A DNA stretch of 31,486 nucleotides from the NCBI GenBank assembly GCA_902588335.1, contig CACIOV010000002.1, positions 1-31,486 of the forward strand, read 5' to 3'. The position numbers and the translations under genes were made by a program. Below, one piece after another: positions 1-8,736 of this stretch. This DNA comes from an uncultured Pelagibacteraceae bacterium. Its GTDB lineage: Bacteria > Pseudomonadota > Alphaproteobacteria > Pelagibacterales > Pelagibacteraceae. Every line of letters starts with the position of its first letter. Within the stretch, counting starts at the first letter, position 1. A model generated the notes under the pieces. It made no database searches. It was not told the DNA's origin and worked only from the letters and a program-made list of their open reading frames with translations.

Positions 1-1102
1 CAAGATCTTTTAATGAAAATATGCCATCTAAAAAATATGGTGACATTTCTTTTGATCTTTTGAAAATATTTTCTTTTTCAAAAATATCTTGCACTGCTAG
101 AGCAGCAGCAACAGAAACAGGAATTCCTGAATAAGTATAACCATGAAATAGTTCAACCGCTCCTTTTGGAGATGCATCCATAACAGCATCATAAATTTCT
201 TCTTTTACAGCAACAACACCCATAGGCACTACACCATTAGTTGTTGCTTTTGCCATAGTCATAACGTCGGGTGTAACTCCAAATTCTTGAGATGCAAAAG
301 CTGAACCCATTCTTCCCCATCCTGTAATTACTTCATCAAATATCAATATTATTCCATGCTTGTCACAAATTTCTCTTAAACGTTTTAAATATCCCTTAGG
401 TGGAACCAAGGTTCCTGTCGAACCAGCTACTGGTTCAACAATACATGCTGCTATATTTTCTGCTCCAAAATTAGCACATATACGTTCTAAATCTTCTGCC
501 ATCTCAACTCCTGTTGAAGGTTGTCCCTTAACAAATTTGTGATCAGGTAGATGAGTATGTCTCATATGAACAACACCAGGCATTAATACACTTGCAAAAG
601 TTTTTATATTATTAATCATTCCTCCAACTGACGTTGCCCCAATATTCATTCCATGATAAGCGCGTTCTCTTCCTACAAAACGAAACCTTTGTCCTTGTCC
701 TTTTGCCTTATGATAAGCAATGACAATTTTAATTGCTGTCTCTACTGCGGTAGATCCACAAATTGTATAAAAAATTCTATTTAAATTTCCTGGTGTGTGT
801 TTTGCTATTCTTCTAGCTAATTCAAAAGAACCTCCAAAACCTTGTTGAAATGGCTGAACATAATCTAATTGTTCCAGCTGTTTACTGACTGCTTCGGTTA
901 TTTCTTTTCTTCCATGTCCGAGCGGATTACAAAATAAACCTGAGCTCGCATCTATCTGTGTTTTTCCATGATGATTTTTTAAATATACTCCTTTTGCTTC
1001 TGTAATTAATCTTGGGTTTTCTTTAAAATCTTTATTGGATGTAAATGGCATCCAATGCTCTTGTAATGAATTTGGTATTTTTGATGTGTCAATGGTACCC
1101 AT
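1..1102 (-). CDS. tpa: omega-amino acid (taurine/beta-alanine):pyruvate aminotransferase, partial at the window edge
   Basis: Class III PLP aminotransferase. The window holds residues 1 to about 367; the C-terminal 70-80 residues of the usual ~440 lie outside. Reading the minus strand from the ATG at 1102 gives an N-terminus with HWMPFTSN, then GLFCNPLGHGRKEI, the PLP-aspartate region FDEVITGWGR (D256) and the Schiff-base lysine in MAKATTNG (K285). The N-terminus is closest to omega-amino acid/beta-alanine:pyruvate transaminases (BauA-like). Divergence from tauABC and the presence of xsc in the window make taurine + pyruvate to sulfoacetaldehyde + alanine the likely job; beta-alanine or other omega-amines remain possible. 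Family assignment is seen in the sequence; the taurine specificity is inferred from context. Confidence 0.85.
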   Translation of the reverse strand, partial: MGTIDTSKIPNSLQEHWMPFTSNKDFKENPRLITEAKGVYLKNHHGKTQIDASSGLFCNPLGHGRKEITEAVSKQLEQLDYVQPFQQGFGGSFELARRIAKHTPGNLNRIFYTICGSTAVETAIKIVIAYHKAKGQGQRFRFVGRERAYHGMNIGATSVGGMINNIKTFASVLMPGVVHMRHTHLPDHKFVKGQPSTGVEMAEDLERICANFGAENIAACIVEPVAGSTGTLVPPKGYLKRLREICDKHGIILIFDEVITGWGRMGSAFASQEFGVTPDVMTMAKATTNGVVPMGVVAVKEEIYDAVMDASPKGAVELFHGYTYSGIPVSVAAALAVQDIFEKENIFKRSKEMSPYFLDGIFSLKDL

Positions 1103-1197
1103 AATTTTTACTATAAAATAGTTTGTAGACTATCATTTAAAGCAAAACTACCAACAAAAATTTAATCGATGCAACCTATGGTAGTAATTAATTTCGT

Positions 1198-1226
1198 TTT
1201 ACATATCCTTGATTTTCATTTTAAAT
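1198..1226 (+). promoter_or_regulatory. candidate sigma70 promoter for tauA
   Basis: TTTACA at 1198-1203 (one mismatch to TTGACA) and TTAAAT at 1221-1226 (two mismatches to TATAAT) are separated by 17 bases. They lie about 35 bases before the tauA start, in the 159-base gap between the divergent aminotransferase and tauA genes. AT-rich DNA throws up such matches often, so this is a weak call. Confidence 0.25.
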
Positions 1227-1261
1227 GCTTTCCATTACTTAATAATTATTAAGAGGAAAAT

Positions 1262-2242
1262 ATGAAAAAAATAGTAAATTTAATACTAGGAAGTATAGTT
1301 GCTTTTACTTTAAGTATATCAGCAGCTTTTTCAGCTGCTAATGAAGTCAGAGTAGCATTCTTCTTAGAATGGGCAACTCCAAACCAAGAAGCAAAAGTTA
1401 AAAAAGTTTTTGACGATGCTTTAGGAGTTCCTGTTAAATGGACAAACTTTGCGACAGGTGGAGAGATGACTGAAGCTATGTTATCTGGAGATATTGATAT
1501 CTCTTACTCACAAGGTTTAACACCATTTGTAAATGCTGTTAACGCTAAAGCACCTATCAAACTTGTAGATATCGCTGTTACATACGGAATGGGAAATACA
1601 ACATGTATAGTATCTAATGCTTCTGGCATTACAAAAGCGAATGCTGCACAGTTAGAAGGTAAAAAAGTTGCAGTTCCAGTAGGAACTATGGCTGACTACG
1701 TTTTCAAAGAAACAATGAAAGTTATTGGAGCTGATGCTGGTAAAGTATCAGTTGTAGACATGAACCCTGAAGATGGTTCAGCTGCTTTACAAAACGGCGA
1801 CGTTGCTATGGCATGTTTATTCGGTGGAAAATCTATCGAGAACGCACTTAAAGCTGGTACAAGAATGTTAACTGTTAAAGAAGCTACTGATGCTGGAATA
1901 TCTGGTATTGATATAACTTCTGTAACTAACAAATTCTTAAAAGAAAACCCAGGAATGGTTAGAACTTTTGTAGAAATAACTCATGAGTACAATGCTAAAT
2001 TTAGAGCAGGCAAATCTAATATGAATGTTATAGCGAAAGATGCTGCTATGGATCTTGCTGGTACAAAAAAACAAATGGGTGGTTTTGGATTCCCAGATGC
2101 AGCTACGATAAAATCTAAGTATATGAATAAAGGTGGAATACTTATGAAATATCTAGATGTTATGGGTAATATGTTCGCGACTGCGGAAAATCCAGCTCTT
2201 AGAAATTACTCAAAAGTAGTTACTACTAAGTACCTACCGTAA
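1262..2242 (+). CDS. tauA: taurine-type ABC transporter, periplasmic binding protein
   Basis: Substrate-binding protein of a TauABC/SsuABC-class importer, 326 residues. Residues 1-25 are a signal peptide: two lysines, a hydrophobic stretch, then ISAAFSAANE, with cleavage likely after FSA. The mature protein has the NMT1/TauA fold pattern, including an N-terminal EVRVAFFLEWATPN strand-loop and a central EGKKVAVPVGTMADY domain crossover. An AGAGGA-type Shine-Dalgarno at about 1251-1256 precedes the ATG. A strong hairpin terminator lies directly after the gene, so this subunit is probably made in excess over tauB and tauC. Location beside the aminotransferase and in a window with xsc points to taurine; related short sulfonates or amines cannot be excluded. 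Confidence 0.85.
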   Translation: MKKIVNLILGSIVAFTLSISAAFSAANEVRVAFFLEWATPNQEAKVKKVFDDALGVPVKWTNFATGGEMTEAMLSGDIDISYSQGLTPFVNAVNAKAPIKLVDIAVTYGMGNTTCIVSNASGITKANAAQLEGKKVAVPVGTMADYVFKETMKVIGADAGKVSVVDMNPEDGSAALQNGDVAMACLFGGKSIENALKAGTRMLTVKEATDAGISGIDITSVTNKFLKENPGMVRTFVEITHEYNAKFRAGKSNMNVIAKDAAMDLAGTKKQMGGFGFPDAATIKSKYMNKGGILMKYLDVMGNMFATAENPALRNYSKVVTTKYLP

Positions 2243-2264
2243 TTTAAGAGTTATATAAAATATT

Positions 2265-2303
2265 AATAGGCGCCAATTTTTATAAATTGGTGCCTATTTT
2301 TTT
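2265..2303 (+). terminator. hairpin terminator between tauA and tauB
   Basis: A 15-base arm at 2265-2279 pairs with 2284-2298 (one G-U pair) around a 4-base loop, and a run of seven T follows. It sits between the binding-protein gene and the ATPase gene of one transporter. Partial termination here would give much more tauA than tauBC mRNA. Confidence 0.85.
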
Positions 2304-2329
2304 AATAAAAATTTTAATATATTATTTTT

Positions 2330-3127
2330 ATGAGCAATCTAGTTTCTCAAAAAGTAAATATGATATTCAAATCTCTCAAAGGAGAGACTGTTCATGCGCT
2401 TAAGGATATAACTTTTACTCTTAAAAAAGGTGAACTTTTAACAGTTCTTGGTCCTTCAGGTTGTGGAAAAACAACTCTATTAAATATAGCTGCTGGTTTT
2501 CTTCGTCCAACTTCTGGAAGCATTACTTTAGGCAATAATGAAATTAATGGCCCTGGAGTCGAAAGAGGAATGGTTTTCCAACAAGGTGCTTTATTTGAAT
2601 GGTTAACGGTTAACGAAAACGTAAACTTTGGTTTACGAATGAAAAAAGAAGATCCGATTAAAACTGCAAAAAAAGTTGAAGAATGGCTAGATATAGTAGG
2701 ATTAAAAGGATTTGGAAACACGCCTACGTATCAATTATCCGGTGGAATGCAACAAAGAGTAGCTCTTGCAAGATGTTTAATAAATGATCCTGACTTAATT
2801 TTAATGGATGAACCTTTGGGAGCTTTAGATGCTTTAACCAGAGAAAAAATGCAGTCTTTGGTATTAAAAATTTGGAAGGAAACTGGAAAAACAATTATTT
2901 TAATAACTCACTCTGTTGAAGAGGCTTTGCTGTTAGGTGAGCGAGTATATGTGATGGCTCCTAGACCCGGAAGAATACATAAAGAATATAAGCTTCCTTT
3001 TGCCTCTAGAGGTTTAAAGGAAGATTTAAGAGAAATTAAAAATGATAAAGAGTTCGTTTCTAAGAGAGAAGAAATTCTAACCATGATCTGGGATATGGAA
3101 GAAGAAATAATGGGCAAGGAAATATAA
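2330..3127 (+). CDS. tauB: taurine-type ABC transporter, ATP-binding subunit
   Basis: ABC ATPase of 265 residues, the normal length for TauB/SsuB. In order: Walker A GPSGCGKTT near residue 42, Q-loop VFQQGALFEW, signature LSGGMQQR, Walker B LILMDEPLGALD, and the switch histidine in THSVEEA. It hydrolyses ATP on the cytoplasmic face to drive import with TauA and TauC. The ATG at 2330 follows the tauA terminator by under 30 bases and has no recognisable Shine-Dalgarno, so translation may be weak. tauC starts 1 base after the stop codon. Confidence 0.9.
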   Translation: MSNLVSQKVNMIFKSLKGETVHALKDITFTLKKGELLTVLGPSGCGKTTLLNIAAGFLRPTSGSITLGNNEINGPGVERGMVFQQGALFEWLTVNENVNFGLRMKKEDPIKTAKKVEEWLDIVGLKGFGNTPTYQLSGGMQQRVALARCLINDPDLILMDEPLGALDALTREKMQSLVLKIWKETGKTIILITHSVEEALLLGERVYVMAPRPGRIHKEYKLPFASRGLKEDLREIKNDKEFVSKREEILTMIWDMEEEIMGKEI

Positions 3128-3128
3128 A

Positions 3129-5015
3129 ATGATTACAGGATTTATTACATTTTTTACTATTTTTGCTGTTGTAGGAGCCATTCTTTATGGTCGAAAATTA
3201 ATTAAAACAGAAAAAACCGACGCTGTTTTTGGAAATCCTGAAAGAGCAAAAGGAGGAATGCATTGGGTTGTGGTTGGATCCAGTTTTCTTTTATTGTCCT
3301 GGCTTTATTATTCATGGGATATAGCAAAATCTTTTTATCCAAAATCTGCAAATGAACTTTGCCAAGTCGCAAAAGTTAACGAGTCATTACTATCTTTAAA
3401 ATATCTTTTTCCAATTGTAGAAAGACAACACAAGAGTACTGCAATAATTAAACGCGAAAACATCAATATAGAAGATAAAATAATTTTAATACAAAACGAT
3501 CCAAACCTAAAAGATCAGGACAAAAAAATATTTGTCAATATACTTCGTGACACTAAGCTAATGATTCCATCATTAACCGATGAAAGATATCTAGAAGATG
3601 ATACAAAAAATATAATAAATGAATTAACCATTAGATTAAATCATCTAATAGAAAATTTTCCAAAGGATAGCTACCCTAATTTAACTGAAGAAGAAGAAAA
3701 TGAAATAAATGAAGGTTTAAAAAAGCAATTAGGATGGGGCGCAACTGGTATGGAAGTCCCTCCTCTTCCTGAAAGTAAAAGAGGGTTGAAATTTCATGCA
3801 GCTGCGGCTGAATTAAATTCTATAAGTGATGAATTTTTTGAAATGAGAAATCATAACCCTGAGTACTTAAGACAATCAGAAGCTATTTTTGGTGAAATTA
3901 AAGAATATATGGATGGATTAGGTGACGGTCGAGAACTTGATTATATAAAGGATATTAAAAAACTTGTGCGAAGAATAGAGTATGCAAGTATTTTCCCTCC
4001 CAAAACATTAGATGAATTAGAAAATGCAATTAGAGCTTTTGACAAAGTTCAAAATAACGAACAAGGAAATTTAAGAACGATAGATATTATTTTATTTCCA
4101 GCAGGAACAATTGTAGCAAGCGGTCCTCAATGTTCAGAAGCTGGCCCTGGCAGATGGTTACCTAAACCTTCCGATACTTTTAGAATTTTTGGAGAGATGC
4201 TGAAACCAAGCGTTGGATATAAAATGATTCCAATGCTTTGGTACGAAATGATGGGAGTGAATAGAATAGTTGGTTTTATTCTTCCCGACTGGATAGCTGA
4301 TATTATGCCAGGTAAATATCCCGTTCATAATCAAGATGGTACGGTTGATCCAAATTTCAAAAGTAGAATGTTAGATATAGTTACTGGTGAATTTGAAGCT
4401 TTCAAAATTCCAGTTCCTACAGGACATATTTGGGATTCTTTTTTAAGAGTATTTTTAGGATTGTCTCTTGGAATAATATTTGGTGTTCCTTTAGGTTTAT
4501 TTATGGGTCTAAACAGATTTGCTAAAGGTTTTTTTGATCCTATGGTCGAGTTATATAGACCGGTGCCCCCACTCGCTTGGGCTCCACTGATAATTACTGT
4601 TTTTGGAATCGATAACGTAGGAAAAGTATTTTTACTATTTATGGTTTCTTTTTCAATTATGATTATTTCGGCGAGAGCTGGAGCTTCAGGAACTCAACTT
4701 TCAAAAATTCATGCCGCTCACTCTTTAGGTGCTTCTAGATGGCAAATAATTAGAGAAGTTATATTCCCTAATTCTTTACCTGAAATTTTAACAGGGATAA
4801 GGGTTGCAGTTGGTATGTGTTGGGGAACATTAGTTGCTGCTGAATTTTTAGCAGGAACAACAGGTATAGGATTTGTTGAAAACGTTGCAAGAAAATATAT
4901 GCAGTATGAAGTTATTTGGATTACAATATTCGTAATGGGAATGCTAGGATTGCTATTTGATTTAACTATTAGAAAAATTATAGACAAAACAATTCCTTGG
5001 CGAGGAAAAGGTTAA
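3129..5015 (+). CDS. tauC: taurine-type ABC transporter permease with a long N-terminal extension
   Basis: Inner-membrane permease of 628 residues, more than twice the ~250-280 usual for TauC/SsuC. Residues from about 432 to the end are a standard permease domain, with several membrane segments and the coupling (EAA) loop AAHSLGASRWQIIREVIFPN near 527-546. The first ~430 residues are unusual. There is a membrane segment at 1-20 and another near 45-63, then a long hydrophilic, charged and probably helical region (about 70-340) with no motif I know. Two N-terminal membrane segments would put that region in the cytoplasm or periplasm depending on topology. One continuous open frame argues against a sequencing fusion. 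It overlaps the convergent LysE gene by 4 bases. Confidence 0.85.
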   Translation: MITGFITFFTIFAVVGAILYGRKLIKTEKTDAVFGNPERAKGGMHWVVVGSSFLLLSWLYYSWDIAKSFYPKSANELCQVAKVNESLLSLKYLFPIVERQHKSTAIIKRENINIEDKIILIQNDPNLKDQDKKIFVNILRDTKLMIPSLTDERYLEDDTKNIINELTIRLNHLIENFPKDSYPNLTEEEENEINEGLKKQLGWGATGMEVPPLPESKRGLKFHAAAAELNSISDEFFEMRNHNPEYLRQSEAIFGEIKEYMDGLGDGRELDYIKDIKKLVRRIEYASIFPPKTLDELENAIRAFDKVQNNEQGNLRTIDIILFPAGTIVASGPQCSEAGPGRWLPKPSDTFRIFGEMLKPSVGYKMIPMLWYEMMGVNRIVGFILPDWIADIMPGKYPVHNQDGTVDPNFKSRMLDIVTGEFEAFKIPVPTGHIWDSFLRVFLGLSLGIIFGVPLGLFMGLNRFAKGFFDPMVELYRPVPPLAWAPLIITVFGIDNVGKVFLLFMVSFSIMIISARAGASGTQLSKIHAAHSLGASRWQIIREVIFPNSLPEILTGIRVAVGMCWGTLVAAEFLAGTTGIGFVENVARKYMQYEVIWITIFVMGMLGLLFDLTIRKIIDKTIPWRGKG

Positions 5016-5620
5016 TAGATAATATCCAATAGTACATAAAAGGCTAAAATACTCATAAAAACCACGATAAAAGAATTTATAAATTTCCATACTATTTGTT
5101 TTTGTAAATATTTTGATAGGAATTTAGACAAATAGCCTAGACAAAAGAAAAATAAAAATGAAGCTACTGCAGCTCCGATGCCAAAATAGTATTTTTGTGA
5201 AATTAAAAAGTTCTTAGAAAAATTTCCAAGAAAAAAGACAGTATCTGAATAAACATGAGGGTTTAAATAGGTAAAGCCTAATGTTTTTATTACAGTATTT
5301 TTTAAAGAAATAGTATTGCTTTTAAAATCAATCTTTAATTCATCATATTTAATTTTTATTTTACTAATTACAAAGTAAATAAGAAAAGCAAAAAGCAATA
5401 CATTGAAAATTAACTCTAATATATCACTAAAAAAGTTCCTAAAGTATTCAAATAAAAAAATTCCTAAGAAAATTAATAGCAAGTCTGATATTGAGCAAAT
5501 TACACAAACTAAAAAAATATATTGTTTTTTAAGACCTTGCTCTATAACAAATATATTTTGAGCACCAATTGCTAAAATTAAACTTAAACCGGTAAAAAAA
5601 CCCAGTAATAGAAAGCTCAT
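5012..5620 (-). CDS. LysE-family amino acid exporter
   Basis: Integral membrane protein of 202 residues, with the LysE/ArgO N-terminal pattern FFTGLSLILAIGAQNIFVIEQG and a second conserved block FTYLNPHVYSDTVFFLG. About six membrane segments, as usual for the family. Members export basic or other amino acids, and the substrate cannot be told here. Its start overlaps the stop of the upstream MFS gene by 4 bases (ATGA, 5617-5620), so the two are co-translated. Near an aminotransferase that makes alanine and a cysteate lyase, a role in discharging excess amino acids is possible but only inferred. Confidence 0.8.
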   Translation of the reverse strand: MSFLLLGFFTGLSLILAIGAQNIFVIEQGLKKQYIFLVCVICSISDLLLIFLGIFLFEYFRNFFSDILELIFNVLLFAFLIYFVISKIKIKYDELKIDFKSNTISLKNTVIKTLGFTYLNPHVYSDTVFFLGNFSKNFLISQKYYFGIGAAVASFLFFFCLGYLSKFLSKYLQKQIVWKFINSFIVVFMSILAFYVLLDIIY

Positions 5621-6804
5621 TTTTTGCTTAGTAGGTCTGCTCTAAAAGTCGAAAAAGCTATTAAAATTAAAAAGGGAATACATATTAAGTTCATTGTTGT
5701 CCAGCTAGTTAAACTTAACAATATTCCTGCCGATAAACTTGCTAGCGCCATTGTAGAAAATACAATTAAATCATTAATGCCTTGCACCTTAAACTTCTCT
5801 TCTTCTTTATAAGTTAAAACAACTAAACTAGTTCCAGAAATAAATAAAAAATTCCACCCTAATCCTAAAAATATTAGAGCTACCATATAATTTGTAAATG
5901 TTTGTTCAAATAAACTTAAGATTATTGTTACGATATAAAACAAAACTCCTATATAGATTATATTGCTGTGCCCAAACTTTTTGATTAAATGTCCAGTAAC
6001 TAATGATGGGAGAAACATAGCCACTAGATGAAATTGAAGAACTAAGCCTGTGCTTTCTAAACTCATTTTTTCCATTACATGCATGCTTAATGGTGTAGCA
6101 GTCATTAAAAACGACATTACAGCATAAGCAAACGCAGCAGCAATTATTGCCTGTAAGAATTTTGGTTGGAAAATAATTTCAGGTAATCTACGTCCAATGT
6201 ATTGATTATTAAAATCTATGTTTGTTTTTTCATTATTTTTATAAAAAATAAAAAATATTGCTGGCATAAAAGTAAAAACAGCAAGCAAAAGATAAGAACC
6301 AACATACAAATGATCAGAAATAAAATTTTTTGTATAATTTGCTAAAGTTATACCTAAAAAAGATGAAACGATACCAGCTAGCATTAAAGTAGAGATGGCT
6401 TTTGGTACTTTTTCTTTCTCTACACTTTCTGCTGCTGCAAAACGATATTGATGCGCAAAAGCTATCCCCAAACCAAGAATTAAATGCGAAATACAAAATA
6501 AAATAAAGTTTTGTTGAATGATAGCTAAGACAGCTATCAAACAAGTCGCTGAACTTACTAAAGCTCCAAAAATAAAGCCTAACCTTCGGCCTACTTTACC
6601 CATAATTTTTGCTGCCAAAATAGTAAAAATTGCAGTACCAAGAACTGATAAAGCTGTAGGCAAAGTTGATAAAGACTTTATAGAAGTAATTTGTGATCCG
6701 ACAATTCCACTTAAAAAAACTGTAATTATATTAGCTGTAAATCCAAAAACTTGACTCAAAGCTAATAGTGATAAATTTTTATTTATAAAACTTATATCTT
6801 GCAT
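5617..6804 (-). CDS. MFS transporter of unknown substrate
   Basis: Major facilitator of 395 residues with about 12 membrane segments. The loop-2/3 motif is GKVGRRLGFIFGALVSSATC, and a central hydrophilic break (KNNEKTNIDF) separates the two halves. The gene diverges from cuyA across only 29 bases, so the two promoters must overlap. It is translationally coupled to the LysE gene. Cysteate or another sulfonate is an attractive substrate by position, but nothing in the sequence fixes it. Confidence 0.8.
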   Translation of the reverse strand: MQDISFINKNLSLLALSQVFGFTANIITVFLSGIVGSQITSIKSLSTLPTALSVLGTAIFTILAAKIMGKVGRRLGFIFGALVSSATCLIAVLAIIQQNFILFCISHLILGLGIAFAHQYRFAAAESVEKEKVPKAISTLMLAGIVSSFLGITLANYTKNFISDHLYVGSYLLLAVFTFMPAIFFIFYKNNEKTNIDFNNQYIGRRLPEIIFQPKFLQAIIAAAFAYAVMSFLMTATPLSMHVMEKMSLESTGLVLQFHLVAMFLPSLVTGHLIKKFGHSNIIYIGVLFYIVTIILSLFEQTFTNYMVALIFLGLGWNFLFISGTSLVVLTYKEEEKFKVQGINDLIVFSTMALASLSAGILLSLTSWTTMNLICIPFLILIAFSTFRADLLSKK

Positions 6805-6833
6805 ATTTTACTTATTAGCATAAATAAATATAT

Positions 6834-7814
6834 ATGTTAGATAAATTTGAAAGAATTAAGTTAGGGCATTTTCCAACTCCTATAGAACATCTTAAAAATA
6901 TAACTAAATATTTAGGCGGACCCAATGTTTTCATTAAACGTGATGACTGCACTGGATTAGCAACTGGTGGGAATAAAACTAGAAAATTAGAGTTTTTAAT
7001 TCCTGATGCAATAAAAAATAAAGCTGATTTAGTTGTTACTATTGGAGCGGTTCAATCCAATCATGCTCGACAAACGGCTGCTGCTTGTACTCTAATGGGC
7101 CTAAAATGTCTTATAATTTTGGAGCAGAGACTTAAAGATCCTCCAGAAACCTACATGAAATCTGGTAATGTTTTTTTAGATAAGCTATTTGGAGCTGAGA
7201 TAAAAGTATGCCCAAAAAATGAAGATGTTTCTGAATATTCTGAAAAAATAATTGAAGATATTAAATCAAAAGGTACTAACGTTTATTTTATACCTGGAGG
7301 TGGTTCAAATTCTATTGGAGCTTTAGGTTATGTAGAATGTTTAAATGAAATAATAAAAGAAAATAAAAAATATAGTTTTACACAAATTGTACATGCTACA
7401 GGAAGTGCAGGAACACAGGCGGGCTTATTAGCAGGAAAGAAATATTTTAATTGCAACATTCCTGTAACAGGAATCTGTGTTAGACATAAAAAGGACACAC
7501 AAGTGGATAAAGTTTATACTGAAGCAAAAAAAACTTGTGAAAAACTTCAATGCAATATTTTGGATAAATCAGACGTTGTTGTATATGATGAATATATTGG
7601 ATCAGGATACGGAGAACCTACAGAAAGCATGATAGAAGCAACAAAACTTTTAGCAAAAAAAGAAGCAATATTATTAGACCCTGTTTATTCAGGTAAAGCT
7701 TTTGCAGGGTTAATTGGACTTATCAAAAAGAAAAAATTCACGAAAAATGATAACGTTCTTTTTATACATACTGGCGGCGCTGTTTCTCTTTCTGCTTACG
7801 AATGGGCGTTTTAG
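6834..7814 (+). CDS. cuyA: L-cysteate sulfo-lyase (CuyA-like; D-cysteine desulfhydrase/ACC deaminase family)
   Basis: PLP enzyme of 326 residues. It has the fold-type II start FPTPIEHLKNITKYLGGPNV, the lysine motif GGNKTRKLEFL, the cofactor-contacting IGAVQSNHARQTAA, and PGGGSNSIGALGYVE. CuyA turns L-cysteate into pyruvate, ammonium and sulfite in the cytoplasm. General annotation would call this D-cysteine desulfhydrase. I prefer CuyA because the gene sits in a sulfonate cluster and is followed after 3 bases by a phosphate acetyltransferase. The distinction needs a tree or an assay. No clear Shine-Dalgarno precedes the ATG; the upstream 29 bases are shared with the divergent MFS gene. Confidence 0.75.
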   Translation: MLDKFERIKLGHFPTPIEHLKNITKYLGGPNVFIKRDDCTGLATGGNKTRKLEFLIPDAIKNKADLVVTIGAVQSNHARQTAAACTLMGLKCLIILEQRLKDPPETYMKSGNVFLDKLFGAEIKVCPKNEDVSEYSEKIIEDIKSKGTNVYFIPGGGSNSIGALGYVECLNEIIKENKKYSFTQIVHATGSAGTQAGLLAGKKYFNCNIPVTGICVRHKKDTQVDKVYTEAKKTCEKLQCNILDKSDVVVYDEYIGSGYGEPTESMIEATKLLAKKEAILLDPVYSGKAFAGLIGLIKKKKFTKNDNVLFIHTGGAVSLSAYEWAF

Positions 7815-7817
7815 TTC

Positions 7818-8735
7818 ATGTTATCAAATAAAAAAATTATCTGTCCTAACAATTTAATCAACGTTGCCAAGAAAAAAGGAACAGTAAATGCTGCTATTGT
7901 AAATGCTGGGGAAATATTTCCTATGGAATCTGTACATAAAGCAGTTCAACAAAATTTAATCAATCCTACATTTGTTGGTAATGAAAATGAAATAAAAAAA
8001 TACGCGGACAAATTAAATTGGGATATATCAAACTACAAAATTATTAATGAAAAAAATGAAGATAGTACTGCACCTATTGCCGCAAAATTGGCAAGTGAAG
8101 ATAAAGTAAAAATTATCGTTAAAGGACATATCCATACAGATGTGCTTATGAAAGCGGTCTTAAAAAGAGATTTAAATTTAATTGGAAAAAAAAGATTAAG
8201 TCACATTTGGCATATGACTATAGATAAAGATGATAAACCATTTATTATTACTGACGGAGTTGTAAATGTTTTGCCAAAGCTCGAGGTTAAAATGCATATC
8301 CTAAGAAATGCAGTGGACTTTGCAAACAAGATTGGTATTTCTAGACCCAAAGTAGCTGTGTTGTCTGCTACTGAGGAAATATTAGAAAGCGTACCAAGTT
8401 CAATTGATGCAGATAAAATTACAAAACGGGCAAAAGAAGAAAATATTAATGCAGATGTTTTTGGTCCTTTAGCTTTTGATAATTCAGTATCAAAAAAATC
8501 TGCTGCTATTAAAAAAATTAAAAATGATGTTTCGGGAAATACGGATATTCTTCTCGTTCCTAATGTTGAGGCAGGAAACGCTTTGGTTAAAATGATGATT
8601 TATTTTATGGGAGCATGTGCTGCCGGAGTAGTTTTAGGCGGAAAAGCACCTGTTGTAATTACAAGTCGTTCAGATGAATCAGAAGCAAGACTAGCTTCTA
8701 TAGCCGCAGCTGTAGTATCATTAAATAAAAATTAG
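7818..8735 (+). CDS. pta: phosphate acetyltransferase
   Basis: PTA_PTB family enzyme of 305 residues: a single catalytic domain, without the long N-terminal regulatory domain of enterobacterial Pta. Diagnostic C-terminal blocks are LVPNVEAGNALVKMMIYF and GGKAPVVITSRSDESEARL. It converts acetyl phosphate + CoA to acetyl-CoA + phosphate. Acetyl phosphate is the product of Xsc, encoded about 7 kb away, so this completes the taurine route into central metabolism. It is expressed with cuyA (3-base gap) and the rhodanese gene (1-base gap). A phosphate butyryltransferase activity cannot be excluded. Confidence 0.85.
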   Translation: MLSNKKIICPNNLINVAKKKGTVNAAIVNAGEIFPMESVHKAVQQNLINPTFVGNENEIKKYADKLNWDISNYKIINEKNEDSTAPIAAKLASEDKVKIIVKGHIHTDVLMKAVLKRDLNLIGKKRLSHIWHMTIDKDDKPFIITDGVVNVLPKLEVKMHILRNAVDFANKIGISRPKVAVLSATEEILESVPSSIDADKITKRAKEENINADVFGPLAFDNSVSKKSAAIKKIKNDVSGNTDILLVPNVEAGNALVKMMIYFMGACAAGVVLGGKAPVVITSRSDESEARLASIAAAVVSLNKN

Positions 8736-8736
8736 C

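Noticed and set aside
360..542. A 60-codon plus-strand ORF inside the aminotransferase gene
   Set aside because: It lies antisense to the well-supported aminotransferase frame and has no recognisable protein pattern; the same holds for the other short antisense frames in tauA, tauB, tauC, suyB and the apr genes.
1147..1185. Inverted repeat ACTACC...GGTAGT in the tauA upstream region as an operator
   Set aside because: Only 6 bp with a 27-base spacer in AT-rich DNA; a match of this size is expected by chance and no regulator gene is nearby.
6834..7814. D-cysteine desulfhydrase or ACC deaminase as the main function
   Set aside because: Same family and not excluded by motifs alone, but the direct coupling to pta and the sulfonate setting favour L-cysteate sulfo-lyase.
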